From Rotaria socialis (lineage: Eukaryota; Rotifera; Eurotatoria; Philodinida; Philodinidae): a stretch of DNA of 64,000 bases. The number at the start of each line of letters is the position of its first letter. The stretch's first letter is position 1. Location: assembly GCA_905331475.1 (NCBI GenBank), contig CAJNYU010003046.1, forward strand, positions 1 to 64,000. The letters are read 5' to 3'. The position numbers were made by a program, and so were the translations under genes. Positions 1-14,097 of this stretch are shown piece after piece. Below the pieces are notes generated by a model. The model worked only from the letters and a program-made list of their open reading frames with translations. It made no database searches and was not told where the DNA came from.

Positions 1-42
1 TGTAGTATAGCGGTATACTGCTTATACCGCTTTACCACTACA
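1..42. repeat. Hairpin-forming inverted repeat at window edge
   Basis: Nested inverted repeat. The inner arms AGCGGTATA (9-17) and TATACCGCT (23-31) are perfect around a 5-base loop. The outer arms TGTAGT (1-6) and ACTACA (37-42) are also perfect. It does not fold as a tRNA. It may be the end of a transposable element that continues to the left of the window. Confidence 0.55.
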
Positions 43-349
43 GTTTTTATTTTGTCACAAATAGAGATGATTTTAATGAATTCGATTTTGTCGCAAATTC
101 ATATTCCCCACCATATGTGGCATATGTGTTCAACTTATTCTCCTGTCCCTTCGGACGCAGATATCAAATTTTTTCCTCTGTCCACGTATTTCCATGTGTG
201 GTTCTTTCAGTCTAGGGCCAAGTGAATTGATTCTCGACTAGCGCTAGTTGTAATTTATTAAACATAGATGTATGCAAAAAAGATATATCCAATTAAGTAT
301 GTGTGAAACAATCGATAGTTTTCTATTTCATTGCGTAATGGAGATACAA

Positions 350-649
350 TCACAAAAGTTTTTTATATTTAAAGATTTCAACTGGTTTGGCACTAGCTGC
401 TTGAACCTGTTCGTTACCATGTTTAAAGTGCTCTGTTTGAAAGTGCAACTTCAAAGCCTCTTCATTTTCCCACTCTTCGATAAATGTTAAGTGTGTTTCG
501 TCCGATAAGTCTTGATGCAACTCATACTTGATACAGCCAGACTCAGTTCGAGTAGCTGCTGTCAATGTTCGAAGGACTGAAAGAATATTTTCCATCTGGT
601 CCGCCCGACAATAGACGTGAGCGACGACAACCACGGTTGATGAAGACAT
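350..649 (-). CDS. ABM/YgiN-type antibiotic biosynthesis monooxygenase domain protein
   Basis: Complete intronless frame of 99 residues, from ATG at 649-647 to the stop at 350-352. The whole protein is one ferredoxin-like ABM domain. It carries the family pattern of ESGCIKYELH, then FIEEW, then EALKLHFQTEHF (about residues 37-76). Bacterial relatives such as YgiN act as small dimeric cofactor-free quinol mono-oxygenases or heme/quinone-handling enzymes; the substrate here cannot be read from sequence. There is no signal peptide, so it is probably cytosolic. It is one of few intronless genes in a window where nearly all others have several introns. That fits horizontal origin or retrocopying, but ABM proteins also occur natively in animals. 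Confidence 0.85.
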   Translation of the reverse strand: MSSSTVVVVAHVYCRADQMENILSVLRTLTAATRTESGCIKYELHQDLSDETHLTFIEEWENEEALKLHFQTEHFKHGNEQVQAASAKPVEIFKYKKLL

Positions 650-1527
650 GTTCGATTTTTATTTATTCTGCCACACACTCACAGAATTAGTGACACGTAT
701 TTTTTTCTTTGAATCTGAAACGAAAGACTTTCACAAGATTTTTCATGTGCTCGATAGCACGAATGTTTTTGATAGAGCTGTTTATTCAGCGATCAATTTT
801 TATCAATAACAAAGAATCAGTTTTCAAAACCGGAGCTCTTCACTAAGCAAGGCTTTGGGGAAATCTTACAAGATCGCATGATTCTACGATAGGATACGTA
901 TACGATAATGGAAGAATAGACAAGAAACAAAAAAAATACAATACATGTCGATTCGTCATCACTACCTTCTCCAGTGTGCTTCTTTCCTCTTTGTTTAAAT
1001 TTTTTGGTATTTCTAACCTGAAATAGTTAACTTCTAATTACAAAAACGTTCAAGAATACATTTTTAACGTATTTTCTAAGTAAATTAAAATAGGTCAATT
1101 TTCTGATCTACTAACAGCCCCAGATCGAACAGTACGATTTGGAAACGGCCGGTTCCGGGTAGTTCCGTTGATTTTGTGGAAGCAGTATTCCGGTTGGAAA
1201 TTTTTCGGATTTTTTCCGGTGATTTCCAATCAATTCCTACCGGAAAACTGCTTCCAATTTCCAGCCATTTCCCGTGTTTTCCTGCAGGATGTGGTGGCTT
1301 TCCCGCATATTCCCTGGAATATCCTACAGAATCCGGTGGCCAGAATGTTCGACCTGGGAAGCTGCTGATTCGACACTAATTGGGCAGTTCTCTAAAATTC
1401 TGCTGATTAACTGTGATCATATTATTTCAGATCGCAAGAAACTATCGGTTTGAGAGTATAGTTACAAGTAGAAGAATGATACAAAGTCCTACCGTGTATA
1501 GTTTCTCCTACGAAATTGGATGTAAAC
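650..1527. other. Intergenic, with a TTCCGG-rich patch at about 1140-1375
   Basis: No convincing gene. From about 1140 to 1375 the base composition becomes clearly more GC-rich than the surroundings. The motif TTCCGG/TTTCC(G/A)G recurs many times in both orientations, which suggests a decayed repeat or inserted element. Two overlapping open frames there follow from the lack of TA-rich stops and resemble nothing I know. The rest is ordinary AT-rich flank, including the likely 5' region of the monooxygenase gene. Confidence 0.4.
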
Positions 1528-1928
1528 ATGAGTAGAAAAAAAAACTTACTCCCAAAAATTGCAAGCGAGTGGAGTATGGTGTCAATTGATATGAGTCGAG
1601 ATACGACTAGAATCGAAAACTACGTTATCGAAAGCATAAGAAGAAGAATGCAGAAAGTAAATATTCGTCGGAAGAACAATGAAAAACAACACGCCATGTG
1701 AGGTTGGGCGAAGAGTGAATCATTTCAACAAGAAATATTTTTTTCAGTGAAGATCATAGTGTGCAGTGGGATTTAGTTTGTCGATGTGTTTCGTATCTTC
1801 ATAAAGATCTAAATTTTCAAGGGGTTGCACAAAATTTTCAAACAAGCAAAAAGTATCAATTGATAAATGTCAGAATAAGTTATAAAAAATTCAGCTATTC
1901 ACATTTTCAATTCGACATTGATTACTAG
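1528..1928 (+). CDS. Possible small two-exon gene, unknown product
   Basis: Candidate only. Exon 1 begins at ATG 1528 (MSRKKNLLPK) and runs to 1697. A GT-AG intron of 50 bp (1698-1747, ending TTTTTTTCAG) matches the intron size of neighbouring genes. Exon 2 stays open for a further 59 codons to TAG 1926-1928. The result is 116 residues. It is basic in its first half (SIRRRMQKVNIRRKN) and has no motif, signal peptide or membrane segment that I recognise. The evidence is the frame continuing across a plausible intron. Against it are small size and lack of any family resemblance. Further upstream exons are possible. Confidence 0.33.
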
Positions 1929-2059
1929 TGAGATCCAATAAGACTCTGGGCTTGAAATAAATAGTTTTTCATTGTTTGTTATAGTCAAATATGTCAATGT
2001 TTCCTCTAGTGCCACGCTCAATGTTTATTTATTTCTGAATCATTGAAGCAACGAATACA

Positions 2060-2150
2060 AGGGCGGGTGTATGTGAGGTGTGGGTGCGTGGATGTGGGTC
2101 TAGACACATATGTCCGCCTTTCCTCACACTTACACACCCACGCCCTCAAG
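2060..2150. repeat. G-rich/C-rich imperfect foldback
   Basis: A strand of GGGCGGGTGTATGTGAGGTG type (from 2061) is followed after a short spacer by CCTCACACTTACACACCCAC (from about 2124), then GCCC. The two halves are imperfectly complementary and could form a long hairpin. The G-rich half contains TGTGGG twice. It is strikingly GC-rich against the surroundings. Confidence 0.5.
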
Positions 2151-2167
2151 AATTTTTCCGTACTGAC

Positions 2168-2551
2168 TTTCGCCCTTGACTTTCGGCAATTATTTTATTT
2201 CGTGAATTTTGGGCGATAGATGATTCCCAATTCTTATAAAACTGTTCTTAGCATCTCGATACATTCTGTTACTTACCTCTTTCATCATCGATTCAAGCTG
2301 TATGTATTATTAGACGATATCATCATTCAGAAGGTCTACTAATATTGTTGAAGGACTTCGATCAACTTGAAATCACACAATGTCCAGTGTGGTTTCTTTA
2401 CTATAATTAATTAGTTGATTAATATTTTTATTAAGATTTCCGATAATTCCTCAAACTGAACTATTGGCTATTGCCAAAGATCCCTCCTCTTTACAGCCGA
2501 AAATCTTAAAAGAACACAACTTTTGGCATTTGTCTAAAGTCAAGGGCGAAA
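2168..2551. repeat. 384-bp segment bounded by perfect 16-bp inverted repeats
   Basis: TTTCGCCCTTGACTTT at 2168-2183 is exactly reverse-complemented by AAAGTCAAGGGCGAAA at 2536-2551. The interior is AT-rich and non-coding. Size and terminal inverted repeats resemble a miniature inverted-repeat element. I see no clear target-site duplication. Confidence 0.45.
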
Positions 2552-3136
2552 TGCATGCTACCCGGTGGTATACGAATATTAAGTCTTTTACTGGCAAGTG
2601 TTTCTCTAGTTATTGAAAGCTATGTAGGTAGTTAGGTAAATAATTATTGATCTACTACATTAAAACCACTCACTAACTATCATTAAGTATCAGTGTGAAG
2701 ACGATGATTTTCGATGATAATATCATTTTATCAAATTTATCGATCAGTTGTTAAGTGAAACTAAAGTACTTCGTTTCTCTCGTATAATTTTCTAGCTAAG
2801 TTTTTCAATAAAGTATGCTATTGACTAGTGAAAGAATTTTGATTTTATTTGAATTATTTATAAGCGGAAAGGAGCAAAGTACAGAAAATGCCATTATGTG
2901 TGATCACATGAATATGAAATGAGAATAGATTGTTGCTCATTTTCGTGTTAGAATTCTTGATGTTGACATCAGATAGATAATTATAATAGATGACTCTGGC
3001 AGGTCTTTAATATTTGTTAGTGTATTACCGATGGTAGTAGTTAAAGTAATTGAGGATCTTTAATGGGGAATGTATTGTATAGAATATATTGATGTGTATT
3101 CCATTTTCTTCATTTGATAATATGTTTTTGATCAAT

Positions 3137-4026
3137 TTAACAAGTCTTGCATATCGTCCATAAATCATATTGTTTGCTGACAGTTTCTTCCACTAATTTT
3201 CCAACTTTTTCATTATTACAATTACTTAATTCACACCAAAATTTGATTGATAAACGATGTTTAAATATTGCTCGAGCTGGTTTCATTTCGTCTTGTTCCT
3301 TGTGCTTGACAAACATTCTTATGTTAATGGTGAGTTGAAGCATTGGTAATACATGTAAATCCGTATTTTCGCATTTACCTTCACCTAGTGTTGTATCTAC
3401 TGAATAGTACCATGAGCATGAATTATTGTAGCATGGTTTTACATTATCTCCATTACCAATCGTGCACTCATCTAAAGAAAAATTCATGAGGTTTAATCAC
3501 CGATCAATGTTTACCCCGTTTAGATGAAGGCTCACAGTATACTATTCTTACTTTTTTTTTCACCTTGGACGAGTATCAAAGGGCGAATAGAAGATTCTAA
3601 ATTTCTATAATTTTTTTTAATCAACCAAGTCAAATATTCCTCAATGAACTGAGTATCACATTCATCATTGCTTTGACATGTTATGTATACTGTAGTATTG
3701 ATCGAAGTTTGACTCGTGGTCTTCTCAGGATTCGCTGATGTGATCGATGTAGAAATTTGTACATGAACATTTTCAAAAGAACGAAGACGTGGTAATTGCA
3801 TCGATTGGTCGAATTGTATTACCAAGTCTTTAGTAACTGAATTTAATTCGATATATACTTGGCACTTCTTCTTATCACTACTTTTTAGATTGCTCAGAGT
3901 TTTCATAACTTTAGTTAAATTAACCTCAGATGAATAGAATTGCATTTGAATATCATCAATACATTTAATACCATCAGAAACTTTGATGAATAACATACAA
4001 GTAATAAAATAAACTAGGAATGCCAT
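3137..4026 (-). CDS. Secreted Cys-containing protein, unknown family
   Basis: Two exons: 4026-3552 and 3471-3137. They are joined over an 80-bp GT-AG intron that contains stop codons; the phases agree (A|AT), giving 269 residues. Start is the ATG at 4026, because the in-frame codon further upstream is TTG. Residues 1-19 (MAFLVYFITCMLFIKVSDG) form a signal peptide, so the product is probably secreted or lumenal. About ten Cys follow, mostly in the C-terminal half in short spacings typical of disulfide-bonded folds, and several N-x-S/T sites. There is no transmembrane segment after the signal. I do not recognise the family and assign no function. It is probably a lineage-specific extracellular protein. 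Confidence 0.7.
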
Positions 4027-5038
4027 GTAAATTTTCAATAAATTCTCATGATATTTTACATTTTTAAAGATCTCCTTATATATCCTTCTGAAACCATGAA
4101 AATATAACGTGTGTTAATAATCAATCATGTAGCGACGCAATTGACCTGACAAGGAATAGATTTTTCAAAAGTTAAGGTATAGCAAGACATATACGACATG
4201 AGTAAATTCCGATGTAAATATTTGATGATTTTGTTTCAAAAGAAAAACACCCTCGAATATGCTGATTAGCATGACAAGCAGGAAAATAATAATAAATAAA
4301 CGTATATTTTGACTGTATGCACTAGTGAAAATATTTATATTGACTCATAAAAAACAATTTCTACACATTGAACAAAAAGAAAATGCGTGTATTCTCTTTC
4401 ATATACGGTTTTAACATAGAATTGAATATTGCATAAATCTGCTCAAATCGATTCGACAAGATTAAAAACATCAATTGGTAAGATGGTAAAATATTTTTTC
4501 GAAAATCATCGTTGAAAGCTTTGTGCTTTTATTTCAAACTTCTTTTTATCGTCTTTTGATTACAATTTTTCATAACATTTCTGTCAAGTCCATTAATCAT
4601 TCGTTTTCTTCTCGAGCCTAAACGACTAGTATAATGTTATATTTCGCTTTAGTGAGTGTGAAAAGCGAGTTCAAAAATATGATGTGTGATAATAAAAGTC
4701 TACGTCATCGGCTGACAAACAGGGAAATATTGCACACACACGGTACTTCAATCTGTGACTGGCATCTTGTTTTATATTACTTTTTTTTTATTGTCAAAAA
4801 CATTATATAACTTGCTTGTAGATTAAAAGCAAACTTAATCGATCATGAACACGTTGTGATGTATGACGAAATATTTGTCTGCTAAATATGATTCCTCGTT
4901 CGAAAGAGGGAGTAATATGTCAGTGCCTGAATATTCATGAATTTTTATCACTGGATGAATTATTATCAATCGAATGTTCTTTAAAAGCATAGATTACATT
5001 CACCGCACGAAGTAAAAGACAATAGATCCATTTATTTT
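4027..5038. other. Divergent intergenic region
   Basis: About 1 kb between the starts of the secreted-protein gene (-) and GTF3C6 (+). It is AT-rich with only short random frames. It presumably holds both promoters; I see no recognisable element beyond general AT tracts. Confidence 0.4.
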
Positions 5039-5479
5039 ATGGAAGTTGACACTCCTTCAGATATTAAAAATCAACCAACTAATGATGCTGACCAAGCAGA
5101 CGAAGATGAAGAAGAAGATTTTCTCATCATGGCTGATATTGGACATGATATTGATCAACAAACTGTTCTCGAACATGCTGTAAAATCTGAAATTCGAGCG
5201 ATTGATATCGATGGTACTAATCCATTCATTCAAATCGGTCCATATACATTTCAAGGTCAATATAATTATATTCTTGGTACAAATTTATTTTTCAGTACAT
5301 CATCAGCAACTATAGATGATAATGCAAGTACGAGTAGTCGAGTTGAAGAGGTAACAACAAATATTCCAAATGCAAGCGATTTAAATTTAATTGGAATGGC
5401 TGATAAAAAATTAAACTTATCACGTGTTTATGTCTATCCTAAGAAGGCAGATGATACTGATATTCAATCGAAATCTTGA
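5039..5479 (+). CDS. GTF3C6: General transcription factor IIIC subunit 6 (TFIIIC tau55-like)
   Basis: Intronless, 146 residues. Residues 1-30 are an acidic leader (DEDEEEDF). The TFIIIC sub6/tau55 beta-barrel segment follows, with the signature IDGTNPFIQIGPYTFQGQY then LGTNLFF (about residues 60-84). This aligns well with human GTF3C6 around IDTERPILQV and YEDTLGT. The tail carries a second lineage-conserved-looking segment (LSRVYVYPKK). In human, this small subunit is part of the TFIIIC complex that binds A/B boxes and recruits TFIIIB for RNA polymerase III transcription. The gene converges on CDC16; their stop codons are only 114 bp apart. The assignment rests on the signature and the acidic start, in a short protein. 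Confidence 0.85.
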   Translation: MEVDTPSDIKNQPTNDADQADEDEEEDFLIMADIGHDIDQQTVLEHAVKSEIRAIDIDGTNPFIQIGPYTFQGQYNYILGTNLFFSTSSATIDDNASTSSRVEEVTTNIPNASDLNLIGMADKKLNLSRVYVYPKKADDTDIQSKS

Positions 5480-5593
5480 TGTAATATATATATATGTATG
5501 TGTATAAAAATATATGTTGATGATAAAGAGAAAAAATTATCTGACAATTTTTATTTTTAGAAAATATAAACTTTTTTTCCTATGTGTTATGTT

Positions 5594-8500
5594 CTATGCG
5601 ATAATCATGGATGAACTGCCTTGATCAGATTCTTCAACAGAAGGAGTTGGAACTGAAACCGGGATCATTTCCGTTTGAGTGATTGTGCTATTTTGTCGAG
5701 CTGATAAATAATCGTTGAGGTCACCGGGTGGCTCTAATATTTGAAGAAGAAAAAAAGCAGGAGAATTAATTTTTGCTTATTCGGTCTTACCTGGTAATTG
5801 TTCGACATAAGTTTTACTTTGTGTCATATTAAAACATTTATTTAACAGTGTTTGAGCAAATGAACTAGCTGGACTTAACCAAAGGCCCTACGAAACACAA
5901 TAGAAATTTCGATTGAATATATACGAAATTTTAAAAAGATTCTGACTTGATGAAGATATTCAATCGCTTGGCCGTAATTTCCTTGTAAGGCATGCACAAA
6001 TCCAATAGCAATAAGCGTTTGTGGATTACGTGGTGTTAATCCAAGACATTTTTTAAAATGCATTATAGCATCATCATATTTCCTAGACAGAAAACAAAAT
6101 TCACTACTAAATTTATTCATTTAGAATTTGTCTTACTTTAATTTTCGACATGCATGTCCCATATTATTAAATAAAGGTTCCCAATATGGTAATAAGTCAA
6201 CTTGATCAATCGCTTCAACTTTAATTAAAGCACGTTGAAAGAAAAGTAGTGCATGATGATATCTAAATGAAATTTTCTTGATTATATAAATCATTTCAAC
6301 TGCGTACATACTCTCGATTAAGATAATTGATTACACCTAATTCATGAAGTACAGCTGGATCATCGGGATAAAATTTTAATGACTCAGAATATAGACGTTC
6401 AGCTAATCGAAGATTATTCGTTAAACTATATTCAAGACCAACATAAAGAATTGGCAAATGACAACTGTAGAAACAAATGTAAATCTCTTTAAAAATATTT
6501 AATTGAAGAGAGAATTTTCTACCCGCGCATAACATCTGCAGCAGTAAAATATGCTGAAATTGCATGATCATGTTCAGATTCAAGACCATATGAATGACCT
6601 AATGCAAGCCATGCTGGGCCAAAACTTCGACATAAAGATGTGGCTTTTCTAAAAACGAAATATAGAAGAATTAAATCTTTTTTTAACGATGCAGCTCATA
6701 CGCTAAATATCGACGTGTTGGCTCAGGTTTTTTTGTTACTAAATAATAGCACCCAACTGCCAGCCAACTGAGCTAAAATTGAGAAGAATAAGATTTTTCT
6801 ACGAGTTTTTCTCATCTTTATACTGGATTTTCTGGACATTGTCTTGCTAATCGATGTCCCAAACTAAATAATTCTATTAGAAAGAAAAAGAAAGAAATCG
6901 AATTGAGCTTTTTTTTATTAACTACAAACCAGTTTTATCTTTCATTTCATAAAGTAATGCAATATATATAAATAATCCATGTTGATGAAATGGATTATGT
7001 GTAAGAACTCTATAAATAATCAAATCAATATCATTTACAAAAATCGAAACATTCTCAGGCGTGAAATTCACTTTTCGAAAAAATCTCAACTTACTTTTTA
7101 CATAAATCAAATGATTCACGAAATTTATAATTATAATAAAATTTTTCAGCAATCTAACGAAAGTTAAATTATTTTAGAATTAAATTTTGTTTAACATACA
7201 TTTATACAATAATCAGCATTATCGTTCAATAAACCGATAGTAAACGTTGGAAGATTAACAATAATTGGCTTCATATACTAAATCGAATTTTTTGTTATCG
7301 ACCAATGAAGAATTCATGAGTAGATAAAAACAAAACAATATTTACCTGATGAACTTCTTGTTCGTATGAACAGCGTACAACGGAAGCAACATCAGAATCA
7401 CATTGTTTTTCAATCACCATTCTGTCGACCAATCGTTGTTCTGAAACTCAATAATAATAAATCTTCGTACAATTGAATGACAACAATACCTTCTTCTGGT
7501 GTATACATATGTTTCTTAATTAATTTTTCATACGCTTCAGCACAAAACACATCGAAACGAAGTGCTTCTTCATAAAATTTCATTGCTTGTTGTAATGAGC
7601 CAAGAATTTCAGCGACTTTTCCACGTAATAAACAGATGGACGCACGAAGCTAAACGTAGAAATATATATATATTTACTATGACGATCAATTAAGAATTAA
7701 TAGAATAAGATCATACAGGATTAGGAAATTCAATATTTGTTATTTTCGGTGTAAATGGTGTTTTAAATGATGATCCTGGTTGTTGCTGTTGTTGGTCGAC
7801 ATCAAGGAATTCTTCGAGTAATTCAAGAACGGTTGCTGCTGTTTGATAATCTTTTAAATGAAACTACAAATGAAGTTTTAATAGAAAAAAAAAGCAATGC
7901 TGTTGCAATTTCAATTTACATGACAGAGAGCAACAAGATATTTAAATTGAGGATCCGACTAAAACAAACAAGTTATGAAAAACAAAATCTAAAATTTAAT
8001 TTATGACAAAAGATTTCAAACGTTACATGATAAAGAGGAGAATTTTCAAGAAGAATACGTGTTCGATTGTAATCACCATTGGACATGAAGCATTTGGCAA
8101 CAAGAAGTAAGTCATCGGACGAATCTAAAAATCATGGAATTTTTATAAGATGGTATTTGCAAAACGATTTTAAATAGTTTACTTCGATTTAATGAAAGTA
8201 ATTTATCACCCCAGAAAGCAGCCGATTCAAATTGACGCTAAATAAAAACATTTGAATTAGATGTCGTCTTTTAATCAACATTTCACAGAAAATGTGAAAT
8301 CATCGAATACAACTCTCTCTCTACCACAAATTATGAATGGATTCGTTGACATACAGTTTTGTTGTAGTTTACAACAGATTACATGTCTTTAGCAAAGTAG
8401 TTTTATCGTCAAAAGAAAATAGCAATCTAACTCAAACTGAGTTTGACATCGTGTAATTTTTTATCTTGCAATATTACAAAGAGAAGAATAGTGTACTATC

Positions 8501-9438
8501 CAAAGGAAATGCTTTGCTAAATTTTTCAAACGCAGCAGATCTATTTTTGAATTATTTCATTGATTCACATAATCAGCGATTCTCTATCTATGATATAACG
8601 TCAAGGTGACCTGAGGGAAAAAACTCCGCCTTGAATGTTATTCATTAATACACCATGTATTAATTTAAGAAGATTAATTTTTGACATAAGCATCTGTTAA
8701 CAAGAAGACACAAAGCTACTGTATTACAAACGAGAAAGGACCTTTTTTTTTTTAATCATTAATCATTGATAACATAGGATATTTCCGATAATAGCTTCGT
8801 CCTAGAGGGAAAACGATTTCGACATATGCATTCCAGTGAATATCGTATTCAATACTTTTTCTTTCGAAGTTCAAGTTCATGGTTTTATACGTATTGCTTT
8901 TTTTTATCGATTCTCAAGCCTGTACAAAAAAATGTGTCATAACCTTTCATGAGTATGCATCGGGAATTTCACATTATCTTCTTTTGATTTCTATATGGAA
9001 AAAGTACTATGAGTGATAGACGTGGTAGAATGTTGTCAGAGCTTATGAATTTCAACATAAGCAGTTTTCTGTGTCATATGAAATTCTTTGTATCATTTGT
9101 AAGATTGAAGTTTGTCCGAGGCCTGCCAGTAGAGCCCAAATTAATGACGGAGCATTGCATAAAAATTTCTGCTTGTTATTTAAACCAATCTTATAATTGC
9201 TAAGAAAATACTTGTTCGATAATCATGCACGTGAGAGAAACAATGTTTTAGTCCTTTGTATTATATCTCTAAAGGGCATAAGGAACAACGAAAATTGTCA
9301 TTGTCATTGGATATTCGATCTTGACCATGTTTACAAAGAAAAATATATCATTAGAATTACCTGTGCTGAGTAATCTTCAACAACTTTACGCAATCGATTA
9401 ACAACACGTTGAAGCTGTTCTTCAGGATTATCAATCAT
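5594..9438 (-). CDS. CDC16: Anaphase-promoting complex subunit 6 (CDC16), TPR protein
   Basis: Multi-exon gene from ATG 9438 (MIDNPEEQLQ) to TAG 5594-5596, roughly 600 residues against 620 in human. The TPR superhelix is clear: LRASICLLRGKVAEILGSL, then HNPFHQHGLFIYIALLYEM, then CHLPILYVGLEYSLTNNLRL, then WEPLFNNMGHACRKLKKYDD, then PQTLIAIGFVHALQGNYGQ. Each matches the corresponding human CDC16 repeat. CDC16 is a scaffold TPR subunit of the APC/C ubiquitin ligase that drives mitotic exit. Most introns are 50-80 bp, but intron 1 is about 1.1 kb. The C-terminal tail is Ser/Thr-Pro rich, as in human. The 5' end faces SRPK across about 600 bp. Confidence 0.93.
8238..9361 (-). other. Unusually long first intron of CDC16 (1.1 kb)
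   Basis: Lies between exon 1 (ends ...YSAQ, donor GTAATT) and exon 2 (starts RQFESAAFWG, acceptor ...TTTAG). It is about 20 times the typical intron of this window. It holds only short AT-rich frames, including one of 64 codons at 9009-9203 (+) without family resemblance. It may carry regulatory sequence. Confidence 0.6.
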
Positions 9439-9967
9439 TTTTGAAATATTTATCTTAGACCAAAAAAATGTTGAGAGAAAGAATTCAAATGGACGTACAG
9501 CTGTATGTATGACTCATATATTTATACAAGAAAATAAATCTTTAAATTTGATTGGTCCAACATTCTCCTTTACTGTAGTTGATAGGACTCTATTCAATTT
9601 TTCTTCAACTGTCAAATGGTAAAACGAATATCTTTGCATAAATGTGTTATATAGAAGTAAATTCGAGTAGTTGCCTGATTGATCACAAGCAAAAACAGTC
9701 AAGTCATCAGCTATCGATGCTACTGCGAGTACAACTTCACCTTGTTTGTGTATTGGTCGTTGTGGATGTACACCCCTACGGCATCGTTTTCAATTTGTTT
9801 TATTTCAAATCTTTCTAGATAAATTCTCTCGTACTGTTTTCGTTTGTCGTTTTTCATTCAAACGATGCAGATATATATTAAAAAGCCTTCAATGAACACC
9901 AAATAAACACATACTCAATGACAATTCTATTCAATTATTAATATTATATTAACTTATCTTCATATAG

Positions 9968-10006
<39 letters not shown>

Positions 10007-10046
10007 ATATTTTATTTCGTTTCAAAAATTCATATATTTATTCAAC
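9439..10046. promoter_or_regulatory. Bidirectional promoter region of CDC16 and SRPK
   Basis: A 608-bp head-to-head spacer that should hold both promoters. It also contains a minus-strand open frame of about 90 codons (9514-9795) bounded by stops on both sides. That frame looks protein-like (GEVVLAVASIADDLTVFACD) but matches no family I know; it may be a gene fragment. A TATC microsatellite sits just before the SRPK start. Confidence 0.5.
9969..10010. repeat. (TATC)n microsatellite
   Basis: About ten perfect tandem copies of TATC, ending roughly 37 bp before the SRPK start codon, so probably in its 5' UTR or core promoter. Confidence 0.9.

Positions 10047-14097
<4,051 letters not shown>

Larger units (their letters stand above)
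1929..3136. other. Intergenic, holding two inverted-repeat structures
   Basis: No supported gene. It contains the G-rich/C-rich foldback at 2060-2150 and the 16-bp inverted repeats at 2168 and 2536, described separately. The remainder is AT-rich and featureless to my reading, and presumably includes the 3' flank of the secreted-protein gene. Confidence 0.5.

Noticed and set aside
1168..1379. Two overlapping frames of 66-67 codons in the TTCCGG-rich patch
   Set aside because: They result from the local lack of A/T-rich stop codons; one starts with a non-ATG codon and neither resembles a protein family.
9009..9203. 64-codon plus-strand frame inside CDC16 intron 1
   Set aside because: Lies within a well-supported intron and matches nothing known.
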